64,000 bases of DNA, taken from the NCBI GenBank assembly GCA_964565375.1, contig CAZMEV010000003.1, positions 1 to 64,000 of the forward strand, given 5' to 3'. The DNA comes from SLAN01 sp964565375. GTDB lineage: Bacteria; Spirochaetota; Spirochaetia; DSM-27196; SKKC01. Position numbers and translations under genes: made by a program. Each line of letters opens with the position of its first letter. The stretch's first letter is position 1. The notes below the pieces were generated by a model that saw nothing but the letters and a program-made list of their open reading frames with translations, had not been told where the DNA came from and searched no databases. Shown in pieces: positions 50,744 through 58,526 of the stretch.

Positions 50744-52379
50744 TCGCAGTAGACACGTCCCTGCCGAATTGATCGAGGGAGTTGACTCCTTCCTTCAACG
50801 CATTGAGGTTTTCCCTGTTGTCACCGCCTATGCGGGAGAGCGTTTTCGAACCCTCTTCGATTTCCCCGATATACTCACCGATCGCCGAACTGATCTCGCG
50901 CACCTCTGCGGCTTCGGAGCGAACACTCGAGAAAAGCTGTTCACTTTCCTGCAGGACCTGTTCCATCTCGGAGACCGCCTCCTGCACCCTTTTCTGAACT
51001 CCGGAGATATTCTCTACCGCTTCGGTGATCTGCTGAGTACCGGCGGACATCTCGAGCATTCCGTTGACCACTTCCCCGAGAGCCCCCTGAAACTCCTGTA
51101 TCTCACGCTGAATTTCCTTGAATTGCTCACGCGTTTCCACTCCCACATTAAGGGAATTCTGAATATTTGCGGTATTGCGGTCGAGGATGTCCCGAATGGT
51201 CTTGGAGTTCCCGTGTGTTTCCTCAGCAAGTTTTCTCACTTCCTCGGCAACAACCGCGAATCCCTTCCCGGAACTGCCGGCGTGCGCCGCCTCTATAGCG
51301 GCATTCATTGCAAGCAGATTGGTGCGATTGGAAACATCCTCAATGACACTGGTGACCTCAAGCAGTTCCTCGCTCGAACTGCGAAGCGCGTTAAACGCTT
51401 CAAGCGTATCCTGAAACTTCGTGTCGGTTGCTTCCACCCGTCCGTTCAGTGTTTCGAGGGCATTGCGGCGGGCTTCTGCTGCGTCAGAAAGAGATCTGAT
51501 CGACGCGGACATCTCGACCACCGAGGAGGAGGATTCCTCGACAGCCGAGCTTTGCTCCTGCATCACATCATTCACTCGTTCCCGTGCCTCTGATATACGC
51601 TGCTGATTATCGACAGCGTGCTCGATACGGCTGTTCAATGAGGAGATTCGGTCAGAAATCGTGGAAAGCTGCGATGCAATCTTCTCCGTACGTTGCACCG
51701 TCTCATCCGAGACACGTGTAAGCTCCTCTCCCTGCTGAAGACTCGTTTCAGCCCGTCCGAGCAAAGATTTCATGTGTTCAACCCGCTTGGCGGCCGAGGT
51801 CTTCCCTTCGGTGAGAATACGCATAATCCGCTGCTCAACCCGAAAGCCGATTTCAAGCGAAGCGACGGCGACAACAAAGAACAGCGTAGCGAACACGGCG
51901 GTAACCGCCATTTCCTCCGTACCGAGTTCCGGAACAAGCACGGATGAGCCGTAGACAATCGCCCCGAGATAAATGACCGCTGCAGCGACAAGAAGCTGAA
52001 CCCGCCGATACCCTATAACCATGATAAGCGGAAGTATGCTTACCGCAAGGAACCCGTAAAGATACATATCACGATAGGACTGCACCTCCTGCACGAGCAT
52101 GACCGAAAGCGGGGTCAGAGCCAGAACAACAGCATAGACGCTACTCGCAGCCCGATAACGACCGTACAGCACACCCACCACTACTGCCACCGACAGTATT
52201 GCTGCAGCTGCGCTCGAGAAAAGATTCTCGAACTCCCCGGTCCGTATATGGATCGCACTGAAAACCAGTGTTACCAGAAGCACCATCGAAGCCAGGACAA
52301 ACAGATTGCGGGCTTTTATGGTTATATTCTCCGGCTGGTCGCGATACGCCACGTTGATACGTGTTCCCCACTCAGACAT
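50721..52379 (-). CDS. Methyl-accepting chemotaxis protein without periplasmic sensor
   Basis: About 552-residue chemoreceptor. Six closely packed TM helices (residues 25-185) replace the usual periplasmic ligand domain and no HAMP is evident. The signalling domain has the tip NLLAMNAAIEAAHAGSSGKGFAVVAEEVRKLAEE, which contacts CheA/CheW. Such receptors sense membrane state or bind other partners. GGAGAGG supports the start at 52379; another ATG lies 6 nt upstream. It lies 54 bp downstream of alr. Confidence 0.92.
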   Translation of the reverse strand: MSEWGTRINVAYRDQPENITIKARNLFVLASMVLLVTLVFSAIHIRTGEFENLFSSAAAAILSVAVVVGVLYGRYRAASSVYAVVLALTPLSVMLVQEVQSYRDMYLYGFLAVSILPLIMVIGYRRVQLLVAAAVIYLGAIVYGSSVLVPELGTEEMAVTAVFATLFFVVAVASLEIGFRVEQRIMRILTEGKTSAAKRVEHMKSLLGRAETSLQQGEELTRVSDETVQRTEKIASQLSTISDRISSLNSRIEHAVDNQQRISEARERVNDVMQEQSSAVEESSSSVVEMSASIRSLSDAAEARRNALETLNGRVEATDTKFQDTLEAFNALRSSSEELLEVTSVIEDVSNRTNLLAMNAAIEAAHAGSSGKGFAVVAEEVRKLAEETHGNSKTIRDILDRNTANIQNSLNVGVETREQFKEIQREIQEFQGALGEVVNGMLEMSAGTQQITEAVENISGVQKRVQEAVSEMEQVLQESEQLFSSVRSEAAEVREISSAIGEYIGEIEEGSKTLSRIGGDNRENLNALKEGVNSLDQFGRDVSTAISGGDAI

Positions 52380-52433
52380 CTTCATCCTCTCCTGTCTCTG
52401 CTGGTGATGGTCGACGGTTTGTCGAAATGCAAC

Positions 52434-53576
52434 TCACTCGTAAACTCGCGGCACTCTATGATTAATCTGGCTCAGTATTTCGTAGGGAATCGTACCACAT
52501 TGGTCGGCAAGTTCCTCTGCGTCCGGACCACGGCTGTCCGCTCCGAAAAGCACTACCCGGTCGCCCCGCCTGACCGGGCTGTCCGGTCCGCAATCTATCA
52601 TGGTCTGATCCATGCAGACCCGGCCGGCGACGGGGACCCGCCGGGGAGGTCTGTCCTCGCCTTCGAACAGCAGCATCTCGGCCCTGTTGGAAAGCAACCG
52701 GTTATACCCGTCGGCATAGCCCACAGGGATCGTCGCGATTGTAGTTCTTCGCGGGGCAACCCAGCTGCGACCGTAACTCACTGTTTCACCCTTTTCGACT
52801 GTCTTCACGAACACCACCCGTGATTCAAACTGCATCACCGGTAGCAGTTCCAGCGAACGCTCCTGATCATGCGAGGGATAGTAGCCGTACACTGCTATAC
52901 CCGGCCGGATCATATCGAACATTGCCTCCTCAACCTCGAGGGTGGCTCCCGAGTTCGCCGTATGAAGCTGGCCGGGGTCAAGACCACGTGAGCGAATAGC
53001 GTCGACAGCCTGACGGAACCGGGATATCTGCGTCCGGGTGAAAGCCTGATTTTCTGCATCAGCGGATGGAAAATGTGTGCACACTCCGGCAAGACGCAAC
53101 GATGAGGAACGTGCGATGACTTCCGCCAGTTCGCCGGCCTCCTCCCAGCGACATCCGATTCGCCCCATACCGGTGTCCACCTTCAGGTGAACACCAAGGC
53201 GCTCCGTGCGGGTGCTGCCGGCAACGGCACGATCGAGAGCCTCTATGTAGGAGCTATCCGCGACGAACGCTTCCAGTCCAAGCTCGGCGATTTCGATCGC
53301 TTCCTCGGGAAGCGCAAGACTGTAGAGGAGGATTCGCTCGTCGATCCCGGCATCCCGCAGACGTGCGCCCTCTCCTGCAGTTGCCACCGCAACAGCCGAA
53401 GCCCCCTCCTCGAACGCAACGCGAGCAACGGCTGCCGATCCGTGACCGTATGCATCAGCCTTCACGGCGGGACAATACGCAAGATTATCTCCACCGAGCC
53501 GGCGGGCGTGCCGGTACAGCGTACGCATATTATGCCGAAGATTGTCTGTTGATATTCTTGCGTATGTAGCTCTCAT
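52434..53576 (-). CDS. alr: Alanine racemase
   Basis: 380-residue PLP enzyme making D-Ala for peptidoglycan. The PLP lysine is in PAVKADAYGHG, the catalytic Tyr in VSYGRSWVA, and AGRVCMDQTMID is also diagnostic. HLKVDTGMGRIG is the conserved barrel motif. The ATG at 53576 lies 14 nt behind TACTAT; a TTG at 53606 would be upstream of the promoter. It is divergent from the GH13 gene. Confidence 0.95.
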   Translation of the reverse strand: MRATYARISTDNLRHNMRTLYRHARRLGGDNLAYCPAVKADAYGHGSAAVARVAFEEGASAVAVATAGEGARLRDAGIDERILLYSLALPEEAIEIAELGLEAFVADSSYIEALDRAVAGSTRTERLGVHLKVDTGMGRIGCRWEEAGELAEVIARSSSLRLAGVCTHFPSADAENQAFTRTQISRFRQAVDAIRSRGLDPGQLHTANSGATLEVEEAMFDMIRPGIAVYGYYPSHDQERSLELLPVMQFESRVVFVKTVEKGETVSYGRSWVAPRRTTIATIPVGYADGYNRLLSNRAEMLLFEGEDRPPRRVPVAGRVCMDQTMIDCGPDSPVRRGDRVVLFGADSRGPDAEELADQCGTIPYEILSQINHRVPRVYE

Positions 53577-53590
53577 AAGTGTTGGCGTAG

Positions 53591-53596
53591 ATAGTA
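53591..53596 (-). promoter_or_regulatory. -10 element of alr
   Basis: TACTAT on the minus strand, 14 nt before the alr ATG; the -35 is not clear. Confidence 0.4.
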
Positions 53597-53758
53597 TGCC
53601 CTTCAAAAGGGCGGGGTAAAGCCCGGACCGGGCAAACCGTGACAGCGCCGCGCATCATGCGCGCGCATGCCTGCGGACATGCTCACGAGACTGCCCTTCG
53701 TCTCCATCCCCGCCCTGTTCCGAAGTCCCGAGCACGCGCACGAGGTCAGTCAATACAC

Positions 53759-53788
53759 TTGCGCGCACGCACTTCGTCGGGATAGGGT
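53759..53788 (+). promoter_or_regulatory. Promoter of the GH13 gene
   Basis: TTGCGC (53759-53764), an 18-nt spacer and TAGGGT (53783-53788), 10 nt before the ATG. Confidence 0.4.
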
Positions 53789-53798
53789 CTCGGGCATC

Positions 53799-55646
53799 AT
53801 GCAAGAGCCTCAGTGGTGGAAACGCGCTACAATCTATCAGATTTACCCGCGAAGCTTTCAGGATTCAAACGGCGACGGTATCGGTGATATCCCGGGCATT
53901 ATCCGGCGTCTGGACTATCTCTCCGAGCTCGGAATCGATGCGATCTGGCTGTCCCCGATTTACGATTCTCCGAACGACGATAACGGCTATGACATTCGCG
54001 ATTACCGGGCCATTCATCCGGAATTCGGAACAATGCAGGATTTCGAGCGACTGATTGCAGAAATGCATGGTCGCGACATGAAACTGATCATGGATCTCGT
54101 GGTTAATCACTGCTCGGATGAGCACGATTGGTTTCTTGAAGCGAAGGCATCGCGGGAAAGCCCGAAACACGACTGGTTTATATGGCATCCCGGCCGCGGG
54201 CATACCGAACCGAGTCCGAAAGACTCGCCGATACCTGAACCACCGAACAACTGGGGCTCATTCTTCCGCGGGTCTGCCTGGGAATGGAACGAACCAACGC
54301 GCGAGTACTATCTGCACCTCTTTTCCCGGAAACAGCCGGACCTTAACTGGGATAACGCGCACCTGCGAAACGAGATCTACGACATGATGCGTTACTGGCT
54401 TACAAAAGGGGTCGATGGCTTCCGCATGGATGTCATTAATTTCATAGGAAAACCCGACGGCCTTCCCGATGCACAAAATCCCCACGGGGCACCGCACGTT
54501 CTCGACCCGACAATGGTAGCCAATCTACCGAAGACGCACGAGTACCTTCAGGAAATGAACCGGGAAGTCCTTTCACCCTGGAACTGCATGACCGTCGGTG
54601 AAATGCACGCGACCGGGATCGAAGAAGGGGTCAAATACGTGCATCCGCACCGCGGTGAGCTCAGCATGATATTCCAGTTCGAGCACATGTACGTAGATGA
54701 CGGGCCCGCCGGCAAGTACGACATACCCCGGAACTGGGCGCTGACCGAAATGAAGCAGGTACTCGACCGGTGGCAGGAAGGACTCGACGGCCGTGGATGG
54801 AACTCCCTGTTCACGGGAAACCACGATCAGCCACGCGCTGTAAGCCGTTTCGGAAACGACGGGGGAGCCTCGAACATGCGCTCGGAGTGGGACGATGCTA
54901 CAAGAACCCGCTCGGCAACCGCGATCGCGGCAGCATTTCTTCTGATGCAGGGCACACCGTTCATATACCAGGGTGAAGAAATCGGCATGACCAACGTCTC
55001 GTTTCCGGGCATCGACTCCTACCGTGACATTGAAACCCTGAACTTCTACAGGGAAGCGGCTCAGGAAGCCGGAGCCGACGAGGCACGGCTGCTGGAAATC
55101 GTCCATCTGCGAAGCCGCGATAATGCGCGAACTCCAATGCAATGGGATTCGGGAGCCCACGGTGGGTTCACGACCTTCGTTCCCTGGATTCCCGTAAACC
55201 CGAACTTCACCGACATAAACGTCTCTGCTGAGCGACACCGCCCCGCCGGGGTACTTGCGTTCTTCACACGTATGATCGCTCTTCGACGCTCATACCGCGT
55301 GTTCACCGAGGGCCGGTATACAGACCTGGTACCTGACGATCCCCGGATTGTGGCCTATACACGATCGGTCGCCGAAACCGATTCGGACGCAGGACCGACG
55401 ACAGTTCTGATCGTCGTGAACTTCGGCAGCAAACCGGCTGAATGGACCCTGGACCGTGAAAACGTTCACCTGCTGACCGCCGGTCTGCTTTCCAACACGG
55501 GAAAGGCCCCGGAAGGTATCCCGGAGCACAGACTGCCGGAGGAGAGTCTGACCCTCACCCTGCAACCGTGGGAAGCGTGGATCAGCGCCGATGCCGTTCC
55601 CGAAGGAAGACCAAGGGAGGAAATCATCTGGTCCTATGACAGATAA
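53799..55646 (+). CDS. GH13 alpha-glucosidase / oligo-1,6-glucosidase
   Basis: 615-residue cytoplasmic glycoside hydrolase of the GH13 oligo-1,6-glucosidase / trehalose-6-P hydrolase group. Conserved regions: DLVVNHCSDEH, GFRMDVINFIGK (nucleophile Asp), MTVGEMHATG (acid/base Glu) and FTGNHDQPRAVSRF (third Asp). QYGxx-type substrate loops do not settle the sugar. It is slightly longer than the typical 550-560 residues. The frame is open upstream to 53667 but MQEPQWWKRATIYQIYPRSF is the normal N-terminus. It overlaps the chorismate mutase gene by 11 bp. Confidence 0.93.
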   Translation: MQEPQWWKRATIYQIYPRSFQDSNGDGIGDIPGIIRRLDYLSELGIDAIWLSPIYDSPNDDNGYDIRDYRAIHPEFGTMQDFERLIAEMHGRDMKLIMDLVVNHCSDEHDWFLEAKASRESPKHDWFIWHPGRGHTEPSPKDSPIPEPPNNWGSFFRGSAWEWNEPTREYYLHLFSRKQPDLNWDNAHLRNEIYDMMRYWLTKGVDGFRMDVINFIGKPDGLPDAQNPHGAPHVLDPTMVANLPKTHEYLQEMNREVLSPWNCMTVGEMHATGIEEGVKYVHPHRGELSMIFQFEHMYVDDGPAGKYDIPRNWALTEMKQVLDRWQEGLDGRGWNSLFTGNHDQPRAVSRFGNDGGASNMRSEWDDATRTRSATAIAAAFLLMQGTPFIYQGEEIGMTNVSFPGIDSYRDIETLNFYREAAQEAGADEARLLEIVHLRSRDNARTPMQWDSGAHGGFTTFVPWIPVNPNFTDINVSAERHRPAGVLAFFTRMIALRRSYRVFTEGRYTDLVPDDPRIVAYTRSVAETDSDAGPTTVLIVVNFGSKPAEWTLDRENVHLLTAGLLSNTGKAPEGIPEHRLPEESLTLTLQPWEAWISADAVPEGRPREEIIWSYDR

Positions 55647-56379
55647 CTCGCTTTCGCTCACGCATATCGCCGCACAACTTGAAGCGCTCGAGGAGACGAT
55701 TATTATGCGATTTCTCGACCGGGCACAGTTTGCGGTTAATCGTGAAGCCTACCTTCCTGGCCGCAGCGGCTTCGAGGGTGCCGGACAGGAGTCACTGTTC
55801 GAACTCAGGCTCGCCGCACAGGAGCGTATGGACGCCGAGTTCGGACGATTCATGGTTCCCGAAGAACGGCCGGTTTCCGAAACCCTCCCCGAACCGCGAC
55901 GGAAGGTACATCTGCCGGATCTGCCGATTCGCGTATCCGATCCCGACGTCGTCCGCCGCTCACCGGCAATTCGCGACGCCTATCTGACCATGATTCCCTC
56001 GCTGTGCGACAATGACGACGACGGCCAGTACGGATCCGCCGTTGAGCACGACGTGTACACAATTCAGGCAATAGGGCGTCGGGTACACTATGGGGCGCTG
56101 TATGTAGCAGAAGCGAAATACCGCGAACGCACCGACGAGTACCGGGAAGCCGCGCGGTCGGGAGACCGTGAGCGATTGCTATCAATGCTCACCAGGACGA
56201 CTGTGGAAGCGAGAATTCTCGAACGACTCGAGAAGAAAGTCAGAGATCTTCAGGTCGATGTTAATACCGAGGTCCGCAGAGTTATCGGGCCGGACGTAAT
56301 TGTCTCGTTCTACAGGGACACCATTATTCCGCTTACAAAGAGCGGACAGATATCCTACCTGCTCGAACGCGCACGTTGA
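55636..56379 (+). CDS. Eukaryotic-type (yeast/plant-like) chorismate mutase
   Basis: 247-residue all-helical AroQ chorismate mutase that converts chorismate to prephenate. The C-terminal half follows yeast Aro7 closely: YGSAVEHDVYTIQAIGRRVHYGALYVAEAKY, VEARILERLEKK and IIPLTKSGQISYLLERAR. From memory of the yeast protein, Arg157, Lys168, Glu198 and Thr242 equivalents are kept, Glu246 is Gln, and the Arg16 position looks like Ala. At about 250 residues it has the size of the eukaryotic form, not the 90-residue bacterial AroQ. Translationally coupled to the GH13 gene. No aromatic-pathway gene lies nearby. Confidence 0.88.
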   Translation: MTDNSLSLTHIAAQLEALEETIIMRFLDRAQFAVNREAYLPGRSGFEGAGQESLFELRLAAQERMDAEFGRFMVPEERPVSETLPEPRRKVHLPDLPIRVSDPDVVRRSPAIRDAYLTMIPSLCDNDDDGQYGSAVEHDVYTIQAIGRRVHYGALYVAEAKYRERTDEYREAARSGDRERLLSMLTRTTVEARILERLEKKVRDLQVDVNTEVRRVIGPDVIVSFYRDTIIPLTKSGQISYLLERAR

Positions 56380-56404
56380 CAGCCTTTACGCGTAGGGCTA
56401 CTGT
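56376..56404 (+). promoter_or_regulatory. Leaderless promoter of the DtxR-family gene
   Basis: TTGACA (56376-56381) overlaps the chorismate mutase stop codon; a 17-nt spacer leads to TACTGT (56399-56404). The ATG at 56414 lies 9 nt beyond. Confidence 0.65.
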
Positions 56405-56413
56405 ATTTATGTA

Positions 56414-56929
56414 ATGGCTTCTAAGCAGGATCTCTCTGAAAGCCTCGAAATGTACCTCAAGGCCATCTACCTTGTTGAGATGCGCAAGAAAGCGGCGCGT
56501 GTGACCGATGTTGCTGCGCAGCTCGGCGTAATGGGAAGCTCGGTTACCGCTGCCCTCAGAACACTTCGCGATCGGGGGCTTATTAACTATTCTCCGTATG
56601 ACCTCATAACACTCACTGATGAAGGTACGGAAGTTGCACGCGACATCGTGGGGAAATACAGTGCGCTGAAGGATTTCTTCATTAAAGTACTCGGTATGGA
56701 CGAGGAAACAGCCGAAGAGGACGCCTGCCATATGGAGCACAGGGTTTCTCCGGCACTGTTCGACCGTCTTTCCAAATTTGTACACTACTATGAAACCTGC
56801 CCCCTCGAAAAAGTGCGCTGGAATGACGAGGTCGGCTACTTCTGCGCGCGCGAGGGATCCGACTGCGACCGCTGCCGCACCGGTGAAGAACTTGTCGAAA
56901 TAGGCGACAACAGAAGCCCGCGCAATTAG
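56414..56929 (+). CDS. DtxR-family metal-dependent repressor
   Basis: 171-residue metalloregulator. A winged helix (VTDVAAQLGVMGSSVTAALRTLRDRGLI) is followed by a dimerisation domain. Compared with DtxR, the metal-site residues Met10, Cys102, Glu105 and His106 have equivalents M13, C105, E108 and H109 (ACHMEH), so iron rather than manganese is suggested. No SH3 domain; instead a C-terminal cysteine-rich tail (YETCPLEK ... GYFC ... CDRCR) with four Cys. Target genes unknown; the ABC importer at 26-29 kb is a candidate by function only. Confidence 0.9.
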   Translation: MASKQDLSESLEMYLKAIYLVEMRKKAARVTDVAAQLGVMGSSVTAALRTLRDRGLINYSPYDLITLTDEGTEVARDIVGKYSALKDFFIKVLGMDEETAEEDACHMEHRVSPALFDRLSKFVHYYETCPLEKVRWNDEVGYFCAREGSDCDRCRTGEELVEIGDNRSPRN

Positions 56930-57032
56930 GCCCCGGCGACAGACGACAAAAGAACTCTGTACACGCGGACACTCGGGTGAGGCGAGAGCAGGAACCACGC
57001 GCAACGAGCCCCGGGAAACCGGGAAAAAGCAA

Positions 57033-58316
57033 CTACGGTATGGTTCCTTCCTGCAGTGTATTAAGGAATCTTCCAAGTCGCCCGAGCCCTTCGGTCAACA
57101 GGTCTTCACTGGAAACAGTTGAAAAAACGAAATACCCGTCATCCGGGAATCCGTAGAAATACCCCGGATGCAGCAGTAGCAGCTCCCGCTCGAGCAGATC
57201 GATCGCGAACTTCTCATCGTCGACCCCGGGTATCTGCACCACACGATGCACCCCACCGGACTGAGGAAAGCATCGCAACGCCAAAGCGCCATATGAACCG
57301 GCAATACGGTGGAGAACAGAGTCGGCGGCTGCAGCCCGCGAAATCAGGGACTCGCGAATCCGCTGTGCAACATCACGCCCCTCTTCAAGCATCCGGCCGG
57401 CCACATACTGGCTTGGCGCCGAAGCATTAAGAAACGTGTCGGCGGCAAGCTCGAGCGCATCAAAGCGATGCTCGGCTACATTTGAAGCAATAATCCACGC
57501 GAGCTTAAGGTCAGGCGAGGCAAACAGCTTGGAAACACCCCCGAAACGGAACCACGCGGCTTGCTGCCCTGTCGGCGCACTCCCGGCGAACGTGCCGGAT
57601 TGCGACCCTGTCGGCGCACTCCCGGCGAACGTGCCGGCTTGCGGCCCGCCGGAAGCGTTCCCCGATGCAATGCCGGCTTCCTGCCGGGCGGGAGCGCTCC
57701 GTTGCCCACTACCGACTTTCTGCCGCTCGGTACCCGCGAATACCTCGTCGGAAACCACGAACGCGCCGTAAGAGGCCGCCAACCGGTCAAATCTGGAAAG
57801 TTCCGCCTGCGAAAGGACGCTGCCGGTAGGATTATTGGGTGAAATCACGACAACCGCCCGGGCTCCACTCTCGAGTCCTGCAACTACGTCGGTGAAGTCC
57901 GGCGTAAAGCCGGTTTCAGGCTGCAAACGGTAATACACCGGCTCCAGGCGGGAGTACTGACACAGCTGCTCGAACAGCGGATAGGTGGGCGCCGGCAGCA
58001 GGACACGGTCTCCGGCCGACAGAAGTGACTGAAATACAAGGCTGTAGCTTTCGCTCGTCGATGCGGTAAGAATAACCCGCTCTGCATCGATCGGATCGCC
58101 TTCACGCGTATACCATTCACGCAGGCGTTCCCGAGTAATGTACATACCCCGGCTGTCGCTACGGTACCTGCGCATGTCGACATAATTCCCGAGATATGAC
58201 TTGAGACGGGAATCCGGATAGCGAAGCCCGTGGTTATGAAAATTCGTGTCGCTGAGATCGAGGACGGTCAGGCCGTCGGCGCGCAGTGCAGCGGCCCTGG
58301 CCATAAGCGGATTCAT
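57033..58316 (-). CDS. Class I/II aminotransferase with repeat insertion
   Basis: 427-residue PLP aminotransferase. STSESYSLVFQSLL, APTYPLFEQLCQ, VVVISPNNPTGSVLSQAEL and VVSDEVFAG are standard fold-type I motifs, and the PLP lysine is in GGVSKLFASPDLKLAW. Between the Asp-bearing strand and that lysine is a 50-residue insertion holding two 39-bp in-frame repeats (GTFAGSAPTG unit). Related enzymes are alanine/aspartate-type, but the substrate is not clear. The ATG at 58316 is only 6 nt from the tRNA-Arg 3' end and has no Shine-Dalgarno. Confidence 0.88.
   Translation of the reverse strand: MNPLMARAAALRADGLTVLDLSDTNFHNHGLRYPDSRLKSYLGNYVDMRRYRSDSRGMYITRERLREWYTREGDPIDAERVILTASTSESYSLVFQSLLSAGDRVLLPAPTYPLFEQLCQYSRLEPVYYRLQPETGFTPDFTDVVAGLESGARAVVVISPNNPTGSVLSQAELSRFDRLAASYGAFVVSDEVFAGTERQKVGSGQRSAPARQEAGIASGNASGGPQAGTFAGSAPTGSQSGTFAGSAPTGQQAAWFRFGGVSKLFASPDLKLAWIIASNVAEHRFDALELAADTFLNASAPSQYVAGRMLEEGRDVAQRIRESLISRAAAADSVLHRIAGSYGALALRCFPQSGGVHRVVQIPGVDDEKFAIDLLERELLLLHPGYFYGFPDDGYFVFSTVSSEDLLTEGLGRLGRFLNTLQEGTIP
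57568..57645. repeat. 39-bp in-frame repeats inside the aminotransferase gene
   Basis: Two nearly identical 39-bp units start at 57568 and 57607 (core CCTGTCGGCGCACTCCCGGC). They encode a Gly/Ser/Ala/Thr-rich 13-residue repeat. Confidence 0.85.
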
Positions 58317-58322
58317 TACGTA

Positions 58323-58396
58323 TGAGCACGGCAGGACTCGAACCTGCGACTTCCAGCTCCGGAGGCTGGCGCTCTATCCAACTGAGCTACGCGCCC
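58323..58396 (-). tRNA. tRNA-Arg (CCG)
   Basis: A 74-nt cloverleaf on the minus strand: acceptor GGGCGCG/CGTGCTC with two G.U pairs, D-arm GCTCAGTTGGATAGAGC, anticodon loop CTCCGGA, T-arm GCAGG-TTCGAGT-CCTGC, discriminator A. CCA is not encoded. The aminotransferase start codon lies 6 nt downstream, so the two are probably cotranscribed. Confidence 0.95.
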
Positions 58397-58418
58397 GCTG
58401 TTCGTGTGAACGGTCGTA

Positions 58419-58447
58419 ACGGTATTCAGGGAAGCGGCCGGTGTCAA
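58419..58447 (-). promoter_or_regulatory. Promoter of tRNA-Arg (and the aminotransferase)
   Basis: Minus-strand TTGACA (58442-58447), a 17-nt spacer and TACCGT (58419-58424), 22 nt before the tRNA 5' end. Confidence 0.7.
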
Positions 58448-58480
58448 GCCGTGACAAAATCTCCACGAGTTATCGGTTTT

Positions 58481-58509
58481 AACCACTTGCGCGTAAGTGT
58501 CATGTGGTT
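58481..58509. promoter_or_regulatory. Nested inverted repeat upstream of the MCP gene
   Basis: AACCAC (58481-58486) pairs with GTGGTT (58504-58509) and encloses CACTT/AAGTG. It may be an operator or leader hairpin; the role is unknown. Confidence 0.3.
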
Positions 58510-58526
58510 CACTCTCTGTAGCAGTC

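Noticed and set aside
53667..53798. N-terminal extension of the GH13 enzyme
   Set aside because: Open frame in a GC-rich intergenic region that contains the promoter; GH13 proteins of this group start at the MQEPQWWK-like segment.
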